From Planctomycetota bacterium (lineage in GTDB: Bacteria > Planctomycetota > Planctomycetia > Pirellulales > Pirellulaceae): a stretch of DNA of 43,338 nt. The stretch spans positions 1 to 43,338 of the forward strand of contig JAJRVM010000272.1 in the NCBI GenBank assembly GCA_024277285.1, written 5' to 3'. The notes below the pieces were generated by a model, which did not search any database, was not told where the DNA came from, and worked only from the letters and a program-made list of their open reading frames with translations. A program made the translations under genes and the position numbers. Below, piece by piece: positions 26,519-36,142 of this stretch. Each line of letters opens with the position of its first letter. The first letter of the stretch is position 1.

Positions 26519-27982
26519 CTACTCGGCGGCCAAGTCATCCCATGGCGGGCGCCAGAAAGGGAGACGCGGGAAGATGGCATCCACCGTTTCGAGTGCCACG
26601 CGTGTTGAAGTGCTGATGCGCCCCGATGCGACCACTTCGCGCGCGTCGAGGTGTCCCAGGAACAATTGCTTCAGTTCCGCGAGCGAGCATTTCAAGTAGC
26701 TGCGACCGAGCGATCCGGGAACCAGTTCCACGTTGCGCCGGCTGACCCGCAGCTGGTACTTGTCCTTGTTGACAAGCAAGCCGAGTTGGCAGGGGCGAGG
26801 CAATCCAGCATCCTTGGCGCGTTGGCTCAGATCGCGACTGATCGATCCGAGGAACCGATGCGGCTTGAGGATGTTGGCCATGAACACCACGCCATGATCC
26901 GCTTCGTGGTGTCCGAATTCGCCGCCGGCTTGGAGCAGCAATTGATGTAGCGGGTGCTCCGGTGGTGCGTCAAGCCGCACGCGGACGAAGTCCTTTTCTA
27001 TAGCATCGCCGCACGCCCGCGCCAGCAGTTGAACGGACGCCTCAGGGTGATCGGCCGAGCTCATGATCTCGACGATGCGGCCTTCGCGCGTGGCGGCATA
27101 ACCAACGATGGGCGCTAACGATTCGTCCAATTCGATCTTGTCAGGGCCATCAATGGCGACGTAGACGCGCTGGTTGCCCCCGCGTCCGACCAACCAGCGC
27201 CAGTAGGAATCGGATCGCACCAGGTTGCCGTGGCCAGATTGCATGTTTTCCTGATACAGCCGCATCAGTGCGGCAAGCTCAACGTGACGCCACAATCGGA
27301 TATTGTAGCGTTTGCAGGTTGGTGGTGTGAGGACCGAGTCTTGTGCGCCGATCGCTTCGGCTTCACGTTGGTTCAAGTACGAGAGTATTTCGCGGGGTGC
27401 CGCGTCGCTGTAGCAGTGGCGACCGCAGACAACCCAGCCGCGGCGCATGTAGAAATGGGGCTGATCGGTTGCCAACAATCCGATGGCGGCGCCGTCACGC
27501 AGTAGAATCTTGCGCGCGGCCGACAGTAGCGCCGTGGCGCAGCCGTGTCCGCGATATTCCGGCGCTGTGGCAAGGTCGGTAATGATGCCGACTGGCAAGA
27601 CCAAACGGCCAAACTGCATTTCGCGATTGAGTAATCGCAAGTGAGCGATGATGTGGCTGCCGTTCTTGATGATCAGACGATCTGCAGGCTCGTAGCTCGG
27701 TTCTTCCAGCTGCGCCTGGAATTCAACCGGAGTCGGTTTGTGGAAGACCGACAGCAGAAACTGGTAGATCATGGGGTGATCACCAGGAGTCGCGCTCACC
27801 ACGCGCCACGCAGCGCGCGACGCAGCACCACGTGCCTTGGCAGGCGCCGAAAGAGAATGCGGATTGTGGCCTTTCTTGGCAAAGCCTGCCGCTTGTGCCG
27901 CGTCGCGGCAACCCCCACTCTGCTCCACACCCGACTTTGACGGAATCTCCACACCCGACTTTGACGGAATCGTGGACTTCAT
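26519..27982 (-). CDS. GNAT acetyltransferase, Eis-like two-domain type
   Basis: An acetyl-CoA-dependent N-acetyltransferase fold starts near residue 60 (VVSATPGDHPMIYQFLLSVF). The acetyl-CoA loop is PEYRGHGCATALL, followed by FYMRRGW. A second GNAT-like half follows, then a C-terminal SCP2-like domain (QLRVSRRNVELVPG to the end), the layout of Eis-type enzymes. The acceptor substrate is unknown. The start is uncertain: the ATG at 27982 gives a 60-residue N-terminal tail encoded partly by a 24-bp tandem repeat, and an internal GTG near 27802 would match the domain start but has no clear ribosome site. No partner genes are in phase with it. Confidence 0.75.
   Translation of the reverse strand: MKSTIPSKSGVEIPSKSGVEQSGGCRDAAQAAGFAKKGHNPHSLSAPAKARGAASRAAWRVVSATPGDHPMIYQFLLSVFHKPTPVEFQAQLEEPSYEPADRLIIKNGSHIIAHLRLLNREMQFGRLVLPVGIITDLATAPEYRGHGCATALLSAARKILLRDGAAIGLLATDQPHFYMRRGWVVCGRHCYSDAAPREILSYLNQREAEAIGAQDSVLTPPTCKRYNIRLWRHVELAALMRLYQENMQSGHGNLVRSDSYWRWLVGRGGNQRVYVAIDGPDKIELDESLAPIVGYAATREGRIVEIMSSADHPEASVQLLARACGDAIEKDFVRVRLDAPPEHPLHQLLLQAGGEFGHHEADHGVVFMANILKPHRFLGSISRDLSQRAKDAGLPRPCQLGLLVNKDKYQLRVSRRNVELVPGSLGRSYLKCSLAELKQLFLGHLDAREVVASGRISTSTRVALETVDAIFPRLPFWRPPWDDLAAE
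27924..27971. repeat. 24-bp tandem repeat, two copies
   Basis: TCCACACCCGACTTTGACGG followed by AATC occurs twice without spacing. If the acetyltransferase really begins at 27982, the repeat encodes the duplicated words IPSKSGVE in its N-terminal tail; otherwise it is intergenic. Confidence 0.9.
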
Positions 27983-28090
27983 GAGTCAGAATCCCTTCCT
28001 CGCGAAGACACTTCGCGAAACTACTTCCAGCCTGCTCTAAAGACCTCTCGGAAGACGTCCCGCTGCTGAGTTCGATCACTGTGAGATATA

Positions 28091-28129
28091 ACACTGTGTA
28101 GAAACACTGTGTAGAAACACTGTGTAGAT
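28091..28129. repeat. 13-bp tandem repeat, three copies
   Basis: ACACTGTGTAGAA repeats at 28091 and 28104, with a third copy, ACACTGTGTAGAT, at 28117. ACACTGTGT is itself nearly palindromic. It lies in the 246-base gap between the acetyltransferase and the protein ending at 28229, otherwise without recognisable content. Confidence 0.9.
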
Positions 28130-28228
28130 ATGACGAACACACGAGCTATTATGGCAAGACTAACAGCCCAAAGCTAGTATGCCAAAAGCAGCTGCCTGAA
28201 ACAGACTCACACTTCCCATAAGTTAAGG

Positions 28229-29833
28229 TTACTGGCGTGAAAGATCCAGTAGCCGGTCCCGCAAACTTTCCAAGGGAAACAAGCAGAAAGCGTACTCGCG
28301 CGATTCAAAGATCGCTTGCTTGTGCAGTAACGAACGCAATTCGACGAGTTCGGTCGATAATTGCTCTTGGCGTGCCCCCAGCATGGCGCGCAGTGCGTTG
28401 TTGACGCGCTCGATACCTTCGTGACGCTCGTGCAGACGTTCGGCCGGTCGATTCACAGCAATCCACCGGTGTTTTTCCGCAATGAGCGCCCGAGTTTGGG
28501 GCGTGTCATCAACATGCAGTTCGCCGTGGTAACGCAACTCGCGCAGCTGTTGTTTCACACGTTGAATGTCGCGTGGGTCGACGCTGGCGTGTCGTATTGG
28601 CAGTTTCAAGGTGGCTGTTGCCACGAGGTATTCGGGTGGTTCAACCGCAAAGAATCGTCGCACCATGGCATCGGTCACCTCGTCGTACTTCGCCCCGCCA
28701 ATTCCGTGGATGAAGATATCACCGAGCACGAGTCGTGCGAACATCGTTGTGATCAATGCACGTGGGCGCAGGCGAACGCCTTGTCGAGTGGCTTCTTCCA
28801 ACTGGTCCACACAACGGTTTGCATCCGCGTCGCGCGGAAGATCCAAGTTGATGTGAATGCTCTTCCGGTCACTCAGCACCACCTGCCCGGCACTGCGACG
28901 GGCGAAGGCCGCGTGGCGATGCGGTTGCTTGGCAGACCAGAGCCAGAAGGGAGTTTCGGTCCAATCGTCGTCACTGCCAAGATCTGGAATCGGATGGGCA
29001 TGATTACGGACCTTGTTGGCGCGGCGGTATTCCGCGAGGCATGCGTTGTGAGTTTCACGCAACTGCGGAGCGTTGGCCAGCAGGTGGGCCGCAAACCAGC
29101 GAAACGACGTGGTATCACACATTGCGCTGAGCGGCAATTCGAGCGATTCGAGTCCCCACTGGCCTTCAAGCTTGTGCCGTGCCTGTGCCAGCGCTCTACC
29201 CAAGTTGTTATGTTGATGCGCCGCTTCGACCGCCGTTGGCCAGAACTGGTTGATGATCGGATTCTTGATCAGGGGTGCGATGGTTTTTGCCACACGCTGT
29301 CCAAAGTGGCTGAACAATGCGGGGTCGATGATCGAGCGTGATTCATAGGGAATGGGTGGGGCCGATGCATCGATGGCGATTGACGAGACGATCGGGTCTT
29401 GGACCGAACCGCCGGGAACACGTACTGAGGTACTCCGCAGGGAGTCGTTGTCGATCAGCAAGTTGACGGCGTGGGCGGAGGTGCGTTGTGCGAGTTCCGA
29501 GAGGAGAAAGTTCTTGAACCAGACTCCTGGATGGACCAATTCAGGTTGATGGCCCATGAGGATGATCGGCGCATGGGGATCCCGTTCGCCCGCCGGTACG
29601 TTGCGATACTGGCGCGTGTAGCAGTGGGCCTGCCGCAGTAGTTCTTGCCGAGCGGTCATGCGTAGTTGGCCAAGCGTTTGGCCATGAATGTCGCAATCCA
29701 TGCGCGCTTGGATAGCAATGTTTTGGCGTAGGAAGGCGGCTTCATCCGCCACCGGCGGTTCAAACAAGGCTTGCCCGTCTTCGCGCGGCGCTCGCAGACG
29801 TCGGTATGCGATAGAATTGGCAAGCTCGCTCAT
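28229..29833 (-). CDS. Conserved uncharacterised protein, possibly BshC-like
   Basis: The 534-residue soluble protein starts at an ATG with GGAGG six bases upstream; that ATG overlaps the stop of the glycosyltransferase gene by four bases (ATGA), so translation is probably coupled. No signal peptide or membrane segment is visible. The stretch LMGHQPELVHPGVWFKNFLL followed by AVNLLIDND recalls the GxQPGLxxG...VxxxED region of BshC, the putative cysteine ligase of bacillithiol synthesis, and a long C-terminal helical part also fits. This resemblance is weak and made by eye. FARLVLGDIFIHGIGGAKYD near residue 370 is another likely conserved block. A role in thiol or amino-acid conjugation is only a hypothesis. 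Confidence 0.7.
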   Translation of the reverse strand: MSELANSIAYRRLRAPREDGQALFEPPVADEAAFLRQNIAIQARMDCDIHGQTLGQLRMTARQELLRQAHCYTRQYRNVPAGERDPHAPIILMGHQPELVHPGVWFKNFLLSELAQRTSAHAVNLLIDNDSLRSTSVRVPGGSVQDPIVSSIAIDASAPPIPYESRSIIDPALFSHFGQRVAKTIAPLIKNPIINQFWPTAVEAAHQHNNLGRALAQARHKLEGQWGLESLELPLSAMCDTTSFRWFAAHLLANAPQLRETHNACLAEYRRANKVRNHAHPIPDLGSDDDWTETPFWLWSAKQPHRHAAFARRSAGQVVLSDRKSIHINLDLPRDADANRCVDQLEEATRQGVRLRPRALITTMFARLVLGDIFIHGIGGAKYDEVTDAMVRRFFAVEPPEYLVATATLKLPIRHASVDPRDIQRVKQQLRELRYHGELHVDDTPQTRALIAEKHRWIAVNRPAERLHERHEGIERVNNALRAMLGARQEQLSTELVELRSLLHKQAIFESREYAFCLFPLESLRDRLLDLSRQ

Positions 29834-30576
29834 CGAGAGCCTCCACGGCATACGGAACCCGTGTCACGTGGCGATTCGAGATTGGCCGCACGCATGCTGC
29901 GGTCCAATACATCGTGATAGTATTGCAACCGTGTGCCGCCGTCGTCGAGCATGCCGCCAAAGGACCGCTCCTCTTCCAGGTAGATCAGCGGTACCGGCAG
30001 CTCGATGATCCGCAAATGGTGAGCGACGGCCTGGACCCACAACTCTAATGGCATCGCGTAGCCGGTTTCGAGCAAGTCGAGTTTAGCGAGCGCCCCGACA
30101 CGGTACGCTTTAAAGCCGCAAAACGCGTCTGTCAATTTGAGGCCAAGACGTCGATTCAGTTCGGCGGTCAGCTGCTGATTGATGCGGCGCCGCTGCTCGG
30201 GCGGCTGCGTATCGCCACGGTAACGCTTCAAGTACCGGCTTCCGGAGACGATGTCAATGTCCTGACAAGCTTGCACGAAACGGGGGATTCGTTGCGGTTC
30301 GTGCTGACCATCGCAGTCGATCGTTACCAATACGTCGAATTGCTGTTCTGCGGCATAATTGAACGCGGTGAGAAGTGCTGCTCCATAACCCCGATTCTGG
30401 GTATGAGTGGCAACCCGGATGTCATCGCGCGGGGCCAGCAGATTGCCCGTCTCGTCGGTCGAACCATCGTCGACGACCAGCACGTCTGGGCTGTATCGCA
30501 GCACTTCGTCCAAGACGCGGCCGACGTGTTGCGCTTCGTTGTAGACCGGCAAAGCGGTTAGCCACCGTGAAGCCAT
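29830..30576 (-). CDS. Family 2 glycosyltransferase (dolichol-phosphate-sugar synthase-like)
   Basis: The 248-residue protein has the GT-A fold motifs ALPVYNE, VVDDGSTDET and the metal/nucleotide motif TIDCDGQHEP, then SGSRYLKRYRG and DAFCGFKAYR, as in polyprenyl-phosphate mannosyl- or glucosyltransferases. No C-terminal membrane helices are seen, so it is the soluble short form. The ATG at 30576 starts right before the first motif; the frame runs further upstream through a 15-bp tandem repeat, which argues against an earlier start. Its stop overlaps the start of the next gene in ATGA. Confidence 0.88.
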   Translation of the reverse strand: MASRWLTALPVYNEAQHVGRVLDEVLRYSPDVLVVDDGSTDETGNLLAPRDDIRVATHTQNRGYGAALLTAFNYAAEQQFDVLVTIDCDGQHEPQRIPRFVQACQDIDIVSGSRYLKRYRGDTQPPEQRRRINQQLTAELNRRLGLKLTDAFCGFKAYRVGALAKLDLLETGYAMPLELWVQAVAHHLRIIELPVPLIYLEEERSFGGMLDDGGTRLQYYHDVLDRSMRAANLESPRDTGSVCRGGSR

Positions 30577-30647
30577 GGGTATCTTTCTCGCAGAAATTAT
30601 CACCGTTCGCGGTTCTTCACCCGAAACGCCGATTCTCGTAAATTTCA

Positions 30648-30677
30648 ATTTCAATCAAAGACATTTCAATCAAAGAC
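30648..30677. repeat. 15-bp tandem repeat, two copies
   Basis: ATTTCAATCAAAGAC occurs twice in direct succession upstream of the glycosyltransferase start. Confidence 0.9.
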
Positions 30678-30858
30678 GCTGACGCACGCGTTTTACGACG
30701 GGCGTAGCCGACACTCGTTTCCGGCGGCGGACTTTGTCTAGAAGTACGCCAACCCCGCCTATTACGGTTCTCGAACGAATTCACGTCGCCCCAGGCCAGG
30801 TAACTCATACTCGCAATTAAATGTGGGTTTCCCGTAAATTGTGCCGGAAATTGGTCCC

Positions 30859-30954
30859 GGGTTTCTGTGAATTGTGCCCGCGATGGGCACGGGTTTCTGT
30901 GGATTGTGCCCGCGACGGGCACGGGTTTCTGTGAATCGCGTCGGCAGCGCACAC
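30859..30954. repeat. 32-bp tandem repeat, three copies, each with a hairpin
   Basis: The unit begins GGGTTTCTGTGAATTGTGCC and contains GTGCCC, GCGAT or GCGAC, GGGCAC, a 6-bp stem. Copies start at 30859, 30891 and 30923; the third has decayed at its end. It lies between the divergent glycosyltransferase and hybrid kinase genes. There are no spacers between units, so it is not a CRISPR array. The rest of 30678-31182 shows no gene. Confidence 0.9.
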
Positions 30955-31182
30955 GGGTTTTGGCAGTTTGTGGCCACCAATACGCACGGCTTGCGATTTC
31001 CGCAGTCACGGTCAGACTTCAATTCTAGGGGCGCAGGGGAGGACGTCAACGCAACACCCCACCAAACCGGGTGGCTATCAAATTGAACCGAGCGTGCTGA
31101 CGCGGTAAACTCAGTCTGTCAGGTCGTGGGAATGGGTATTGTCCGTTTAGGCTTCTACTGCGTCTCGTGGGGAGTTGCATCC

Positions 31183-33984
31183 ATGTGGAAATGGTTACTC
31201 GCCACGTTCCAACGTTCCGATCAGCTGGAGCGTGAGATTGCGGATCGCAAACGCGCCGAGGAGGCTTTATTGGCTTCCAGGGCCGCGTATGAATCGCTGG
31301 TCGATAGTTTACCGTTGAATGTGTTTCGCAAGGATTTGGAGGGCCGGATCATTTCCGCGAACCAGCGGTTTTGCGAGTCGGCCGGTTGTCAGCTGAGTGA
31401 GATTCTTGGCAAGACCGATCTAGATCTCTTTCCTCCCGAAAATGCGCGCAAGTATCGCAACGATGATCTGCGTGTCATTGAGACTGGCGAGGTGTTGGAA
31501 GTTGTCGAGGAGAACTACGGGTCGGACAATCAAAAACGCTATGTCCACGTGCTCAAGGCGCCGGCGCGCGACGCCAACGGGCAGGTCATCGGCATTCAAG
31601 GTATGTTCTGGGACGTGACCGAACGCGTGCGTGCCCAAGAAGAATTCGACCGGCTCTTTTCCGTTTCACTCGACATGATGTGTGTCGCTGGCGTTGACGG
31701 GTATTTCAAACGAGTCAATCCGGCGTTCCAGAAATCGCTTGGGTATGCTCCGGCCGCACTGCTTGGTCATTTGATCATCGATTTTGTGCATCCCGATGAT
31801 CGACAGACGGCCGAACGTGCATTTAAGAAGCTGCGCGACGGCGTTGATATGGTCGGGTTTGAAAGCCGGTATCGTTGCAAAGACGGGTCGTACCGATGGC
31901 TCGCTTGGACCTGCCCGGCACCCGGTTACCGTGAAGCGTTGCTTTACGCCGTTGCTCGTGACACCACAGTGCGCAAGCAAGCCGAGCTCGAACTAAATAA
32001 AGCCAAGGCGGCGGCGGAATCCGCCAATCAAGCGAAGAGCGATTTTATGGCCAACATGAGTCATGAGATTCGCACGCCGCTCAATGCGATCATTGGCATG
32101 ACCGAATTGGTGTTGAGTGACCGGATGTCGGCCCAGCAGCAGCGGGAATACCTGAGCATGGTCCTCGAATCGGGCGAGGCCTTGTTGGATGTGATCAACG
32201 ACGTGCTCGATTTTTCCAAGGTCGAGGCCGGTAAATTGGAACTCGAACCGGAACCGTTTCGATTGCGTGACTGCCTGGGAGATGCCATGCGATCGCTGGC
32301 CACACGCGCTCGGCATGCCGACCTGGAGATTGCCAGTGACATACAACCGGTCGTACCAGACCTTTTGGTCGGCGATTCAGGGCGTTTGCGTCAAGTGGTG
32401 GTGAATCTGATCGGCAATGCACTCAAGTTCACCGAAAGGGGCGAAGTTGTTCTCGGGGTCGAAGTTCTAGCGCAGACGGATAGTCATGTCGAGCTGGAAT
32501 TCAGTGTGCGCGATACCGGTATTGGCATTCCTGAGGCAAAGTTGACGAGTATTTTCGAGGCGTTTGAACAAGTTGATACGACCCTTACTCGGCGTTTTGG
32601 TGGCACCGGGCTTGGTCTAGCCATCTGTCGCAAGTTGACCGAATTGATGGGCGGCCGGATCTGGGTGGAGAGTACGCAGGGGCAAGGCAGCGTTTTTCAT
32701 TTTACGGGTCGCTTTCCCTATTCGATTGGTGTGGATGAGTTGCAAGACACGGTTCCCGTGCAGTTGCGTGGCATGCGAGCTCTGATCGTCGACGACAATG
32801 AAACATCACGTCGCATATTGGCCGAGATGTTGCGGAGTTGGGATCTGGTTCCGACACCGGTTGCTCGAGCCCGCACGGCACTTGATACGTTGTGCGCTGG
32901 CGGTTGCGGCGACTCGGCATTTGATCTGCTGGTGACCGATATCAGCATGCCCGACATGGACGGGTTTACGTTGGTGGAACAATTGCGTGAAGACCCTCAG
33001 TGGCGCAATTTGCCGGTGATTCTGCTGACCTCGACCGCGATTCAAAACGAGTCTGAGCAATGCGAGCGGCTTTGTGTGTCTGCTCAAGTAGCCAAACCGG
33101 TCAAGCAATCGGACCTTCTTGACGCGATCACACGGGCCATCGGTGCGCGTCGCAATGCCCCCTCATCCGCAGCGTCAACCGGATCAGATAATGACTACAG
33201 TCGACTGCCGCGACTACGCATCTTGCTGGCGGAAGACAGCCTGATGAATCAGAAGTTGGCCTTGGGCCTGCTCCAAGGCGACCATGACGTAACGGTCGTG
33301 AGTGACGGGCAGAGTGCGGTTGACATGGTCGTGACGGGGGCGTTCGATCTGGTGTTGATGGACGTTCAGATGCCGGTGCTCGATGGACTCGAAGCGACGC
33401 GTGCTATTCGTGCTCGCGAACGTTCTAGTGACAGCCATTTGCCGATTATCGCAATGACGGCTCATGCGATGAAAGGGGATCGGGAACGTTGCCTGGCTGC
33501 GGGGATGGATCATTATATATCCAAGCCAATCCGTGCCGCGCGGCTGTATGATACACTCGTTGCGACCATGTCGATCAGCACGCGACAGGAGGGGGGAAAG
33601 CCTGAGCCTGCCCCGGGATTTCTCAACGCCCATGTCGTTGACTGGGACGAGGCTTTGCGCCGCGTCAACGGCGATCGACGTTTGCTGCGCGATATTGTCG
33701 AAGCATTTCTCGATGAATCCCCTCGACTCTTGGCGATGATACGTGGCGCGATCGAGCAACAGGACGCCAAGACCTTGCAGCGCGTAGCCCACACACTCAA
33801 AGGCTCAACCGGCTACTTTGGCGCGACTCAGGCTTCAGAAATGGCTCTACAGCTGGAGGCCATGGGTAAGAAAACCGAACTAGTTCATGCAAAAAACACG
33901 CTGGTTGATCTCGATCGAGAGATGGCCAAACTGGCGCCCATTCTGGTAGATTATATGCGTGGGAAAGTTAAGACTAACCAGTGA
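31183..33984 (+). CDS. Hybrid sensor histidine kinase: PAS-PAS-HisKA-ATPase-REC-REC-HPt
   Basis: The 933-residue protein holds a full phosphorelay. A coiled start (about 10-40) leads into two PAS domains (about 38-150 and 152-265). The phosphoacceptor His294 is in MSHEIRTPLN. The ATPase domain has an N-box at Asn412 (LIGNALKF), G1 DTGIGIP and G2 GGTGLGL. Two receivers follow, with Asp586 (LLVTDISMPDMDG) and Asp727 (LVLMDVQMPVLDG), then an HPt domain with His870 in VAHTLKGSTG. No membrane segment is evident, so it probably senses cytoplasmic signals through PAS. The ATG at 31183 has GGGGAG eight bases upstream; a GTG at 31126 in frame is less likely. Two receiver-ATPase genes follow and are probable phosphotransfer targets. 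Confidence 0.92.
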   Translation: MWKWLLATFQRSDQLEREIADRKRAEEALLASRAAYESLVDSLPLNVFRKDLEGRIISANQRFCESAGCQLSEILGKTDLDLFPPENARKYRNDDLRVIETGEVLEVVEENYGSDNQKRYVHVLKAPARDANGQVIGIQGMFWDVTERVRAQEEFDRLFSVSLDMMCVAGVDGYFKRVNPAFQKSLGYAPAALLGHLIIDFVHPDDRQTAERAFKKLRDGVDMVGFESRYRCKDGSYRWLAWTCPAPGYREALLYAVARDTTVRKQAELELNKAKAAAESANQAKSDFMANMSHEIRTPLNAIIGMTELVLSDRMSAQQQREYLSMVLESGEALLDVINDVLDFSKVEAGKLELEPEPFRLRDCLGDAMRSLATRARHADLEIASDIQPVVPDLLVGDSGRLRQVVVNLIGNALKFTERGEVVLGVEVLAQTDSHVELEFSVRDTGIGIPEAKLTSIFEAFEQVDTTLTRRFGGTGLGLAICRKLTELMGGRIWVESTQGQGSVFHFTGRFPYSIGVDELQDTVPVQLRGMRALIVDDNETSRRILAEMLRSWDLVPTPVARARTALDTLCAGGCGDSAFDLLVTDISMPDMDGFTLVEQLREDPQWRNLPVILLTSTAIQNESEQCERLCVSAQVAKPVKQSDLLDAITRAIGARRNAPSSAASTGSDNDYSRLPRLRILLAEDSLMNQKLALGLLQGDHDVTVVSDGQSAVDMVVTGAFDLVLMDVQMPVLDGLEATRAIRARERSSDSHLPIIAMTAHAMKGDRERCLAAGMDHYISKPIRAARLYDTLVATMSISTRQEGGKPEPAPGFLNAHVVDWDEALRRVNGDRRLLRDIVEAFLDESPRLLAMIRGAIEQQDAKTLQRVAHTLKGSTGYFGATQASEMALQLEAMGKKTELVHAKNTLVDLDREMAKLAPILVDYMRGKVKTNQ

Positions 33985-34133
33985 TCAGGTGGTCCGGAGT
34001 GGCGTGGCCATGCGTTGCGGAAAAGATCGACAAAATCGCTTGTCTTCGTCGATATCACGCAGGCAATTCGATAACGTGTTGTGGCCTGGCTGCTTGCGCC
34101 CCTTTTCACGAAACAAACCGGACGGTAAGCGGC

Positions 34134-35021
34134 ATGACAAACATACTGGTAGTCGATGATTCGGCGGTGGACCGCACGATTGTAGGAGGGCTTCTTGAAC
34201 AACGCCCCGACTATACCGTCGTCTATGCGGAAGATGGTACCGATGCGCTGATCAAGATGGAGCAAGCACGACCCGATATCGTGATCACGGATCTCAATAT
34301 GCCGCGCAAGAACGGCTTGGAATTGGTGCGCGCCATGCGGATTCACTTCGGGGCTGTTCCGGTGATCTTAATTACGGCTCAAGGGAGTGAGGAATTAGCG
34401 GTACAGGCCCTCGAACATGGGGCGGCCAGCTATGTTCCGAAAGTGCTCCTGAACGAAAAGCTGATCGGCACCGTCGAAGATGTGCTGGCCGTTGTCAGTG
34501 CCAAGCGGAGCTACAACCGATTAGTCGAAAGTATCAAACGCACTGAGTTCGATCTGGACCTGGAAAATGACCCGGCGTTGTTCGATCCTTTTGTTGAGCT
34601 GTTTCAGCAGATTGTCCACGGCATGGGACTATGTGATGATACCGATCGGTTTCGTATCGGCATGGCGCTCAAAGAAGCGTTGCTCAATGCGGTCGTGCGA
34701 GGCAACTTGGAAATGACGGTCGACGCAACGCGAGACCGTGAAGATGATCTTCCGAAGATCGTGCGCAAGCGTCTCGATAGTCACCCAGAACTCGCACTAC
34801 GTCGCGTTCATGTCGGCATCCGAATCGATCCCCAACAGGCCGTGTTTGTCATTCGCGATGACGGCGATGGGTTTGATACGAGCAGCCTGCCGAGCAGGGG
34901 AGATCTCGGCTTGCTGGACGGTGATTCGGGACGCGGTATCGTCTTAATGCGCGCGTTCATGGACGAAGTCACGTATAATGGTCGAGGAAATGAGGTCACG
35001 CTGGTCAAGCGACGCGAGTGA
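34134..35021 (+). CDS. Receiver fused to a GHKL/RsbW-like ATPase domain (copy 1)
   Basis: The 295-residue protein starts at an ATG that opens directly into a receiver domain: acidic pair in ILVVDDS, phosphoacceptor Asp53 (IVITDLNMP), Thr81 and Lys103 (YVPK). From about residue 145 a GHKL ATPase domain follows with N-box Glu181 and Asn185 ([14 protein letters not shown]), G1 RDDGDGFD and a G2-like [15 protein letters not shown]. There is no HisKA dimerisation domain, so it resembles anti-sigma kinases (RsbW/SpoIIAB) rather than a sensor kinase. Phosphorylation of the receiver by the upstream hybrid kinase could switch its binding to an antagonist or sigma factor; that is inference, as neither partner is in the window. 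Confidence 0.88.
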   Translation: MTNILVVDDSAVDRTIVGGLLEQRPDYTVVYAEDGTDALIKMEQARPDIVITDLNMPRKNGLELVRAMRIHFGAVPVILITAQGSEELAVQALEHGAASYVPKVLLNEKLIGTVEDVLAVVSAKRSYNRLVESIKRTEFDLDLENDPALFDPFVELFQQIVHGMGLCDDTDRFRIGMALKEALLNAVVRGNLEMTVDATRDREDDLPKIVRKRLDSHPELALRRVHVGIRIDPQQAVFVIRDDGDGFDTSSLPSRGDLGLLDGDSGRGIVLMRAFMDEVTYNGRGNEVTLVKRRE

Positions 35022-35073
35022 CCTCCGCACCTCCTTCTCTCGTCTCGCTTTCTCTGCTTGCTGGAGGTGTTTT

Positions 35074-35988
35074 ATGTCGACCGTGCTGATCGTTGACGAC
35101 TCAGCCATCGATCGCAGTTTGGCTGGTGGGCTGTTGCGTCGAATGCCTGGGGTGCAAGTGGAGTTCGCCGTCAACGGCCAGGATGCGTGGGAAAAAATCG
35201 AACAGCATCAGCCCGACCTTGTGCTGACCGACCTGATCATGCCGGAAATGGATGGCTTGGAGTTGGTGGCGAAAGTGGTCAGCGAGCGACCGTTGATTCC
35301 CATTATACTGATGACCGGCCGTGGCAGCGAAGAAACTGCCGTACGCGCCTTGAAGGCCGGTGCGGCAAGCTACGTTCCCAAGAGCGCGCTCTCGACCTTG
35401 TTAGTGGAAACCGTTGAGGGTGTATTCGAGGCGGCTCGGGAAGAGCAGTGTGAAGTACGCTTGATGAGTTGTTTGACGTGCAGCGATACCATGTTCACGC
35501 TCGGCAACGACGCGACCATGATCGGCCCATTGATCAACTATCTGCACCGTACGATTCGTTCGATCGGTCTCTGTGATCAAGCCGGTGGGATTCGTGTTTG
35601 TGTCGCGTTGGAAGAGGCAATCAACAACGCTCTGTTCCACGGTAACTTGGAAATCAGCTCGCAGCTTCGTACTTCCGATTCCGATGCATACCGAGCGCTG
35701 GTCAAACAACGCAGCGCCATGGCACCGTTCAATAAACGCTCGATTCACGTCCAAGCCAAGTTCACCAAGGAATACGGCACTTTTATTGTGCGCGATGATG
35801 GACCTGGATTCGATCCCGATGCGCTGCCCGATCCGACCGATCCCGAGAACATCGAGAAAGCGAGCGGGCGTGGGTTGCTGTTGATGCGAACGTTCATGGA
35901 TTCCGTCGATTTCAATGACGTTGGCAATCAAGTGACCATGGTCAAACGTGTGGATAATGGCTGCGGGGAGCTTGAGTACAGCACCTGA
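35074..35988 (+). CDS. Receiver fused to a GHKL/RsbW-like ATPase domain (copy 2)
   Basis: This 304-residue paralogue of the preceding gene starts 52 bases after it, with GGAGG six bases ahead of the ATG. The receiver has VLIVDDS, Asp53 ([13 protein letters not shown]), Thr81 and Lys103. The ATPase part has [14 protein letters not shown] (about 180-193), RDDGPGFDP and [15 protein letters not shown]. The two copies share the domain order, the ASYVPK word and the ATPase motifs, yet differ strongly in the linker (Cys-containing here). A tandem duplication followed by divergence is the simplest reading. Together with the hybrid kinase it is likely to form one operon. Confidence 0.88.
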   Translation: MSTVLIVDDSAIDRSLAGGLLRRMPGVQVEFAVNGQDAWEKIEQHQPDLVLTDLIMPEMDGLELVAKVVSERPLIPIILMTGRGSEETAVRALKAGAASYVPKSALSTLLVETVEGVFEAAREEQCEVRLMSCLTCSDTMFTLGNDATMIGPLINYLHRTIRSIGLCDQAGGIRVCVALEEAINNALFHGNLEISSQLRTSDSDAYRALVKQRSAMAPFNKRSIHVQAKFTKEYGTFIVRDDGPGFDPDALPDPTDPENIEKASGRGLLLMRTFMDSVDFNDVGNQVTMVKRVDNGCGELEYST

Positions 35989-36142
35989 TGCCGCGGGCCG
36001 TCAGGGCGCGCATGTCACGTTTGCCCGGCATGTAAGGCAGTGTTGTGAAATTTGTTGAACGCCAGCTGCGAACCACAACGCCGTGGATTCACTCCTGCTC
36101 GTGGAATCGAAATCGGTCGGACACTGGCTAGGAATCGTTCTT

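Noticed and set aside
28361..29341. Plus-strand open frame of about 326 codons opposite the BshC-like gene
   Set aside because: The minus frame is coupled to the glycosyltransferase by an ATGA overlap with a good ribosome site; the plus frame has neither.
30859..30954. Possible CRISPR array
   Set aside because: The 32-bp units follow one another without spacers and no cas gene is present.
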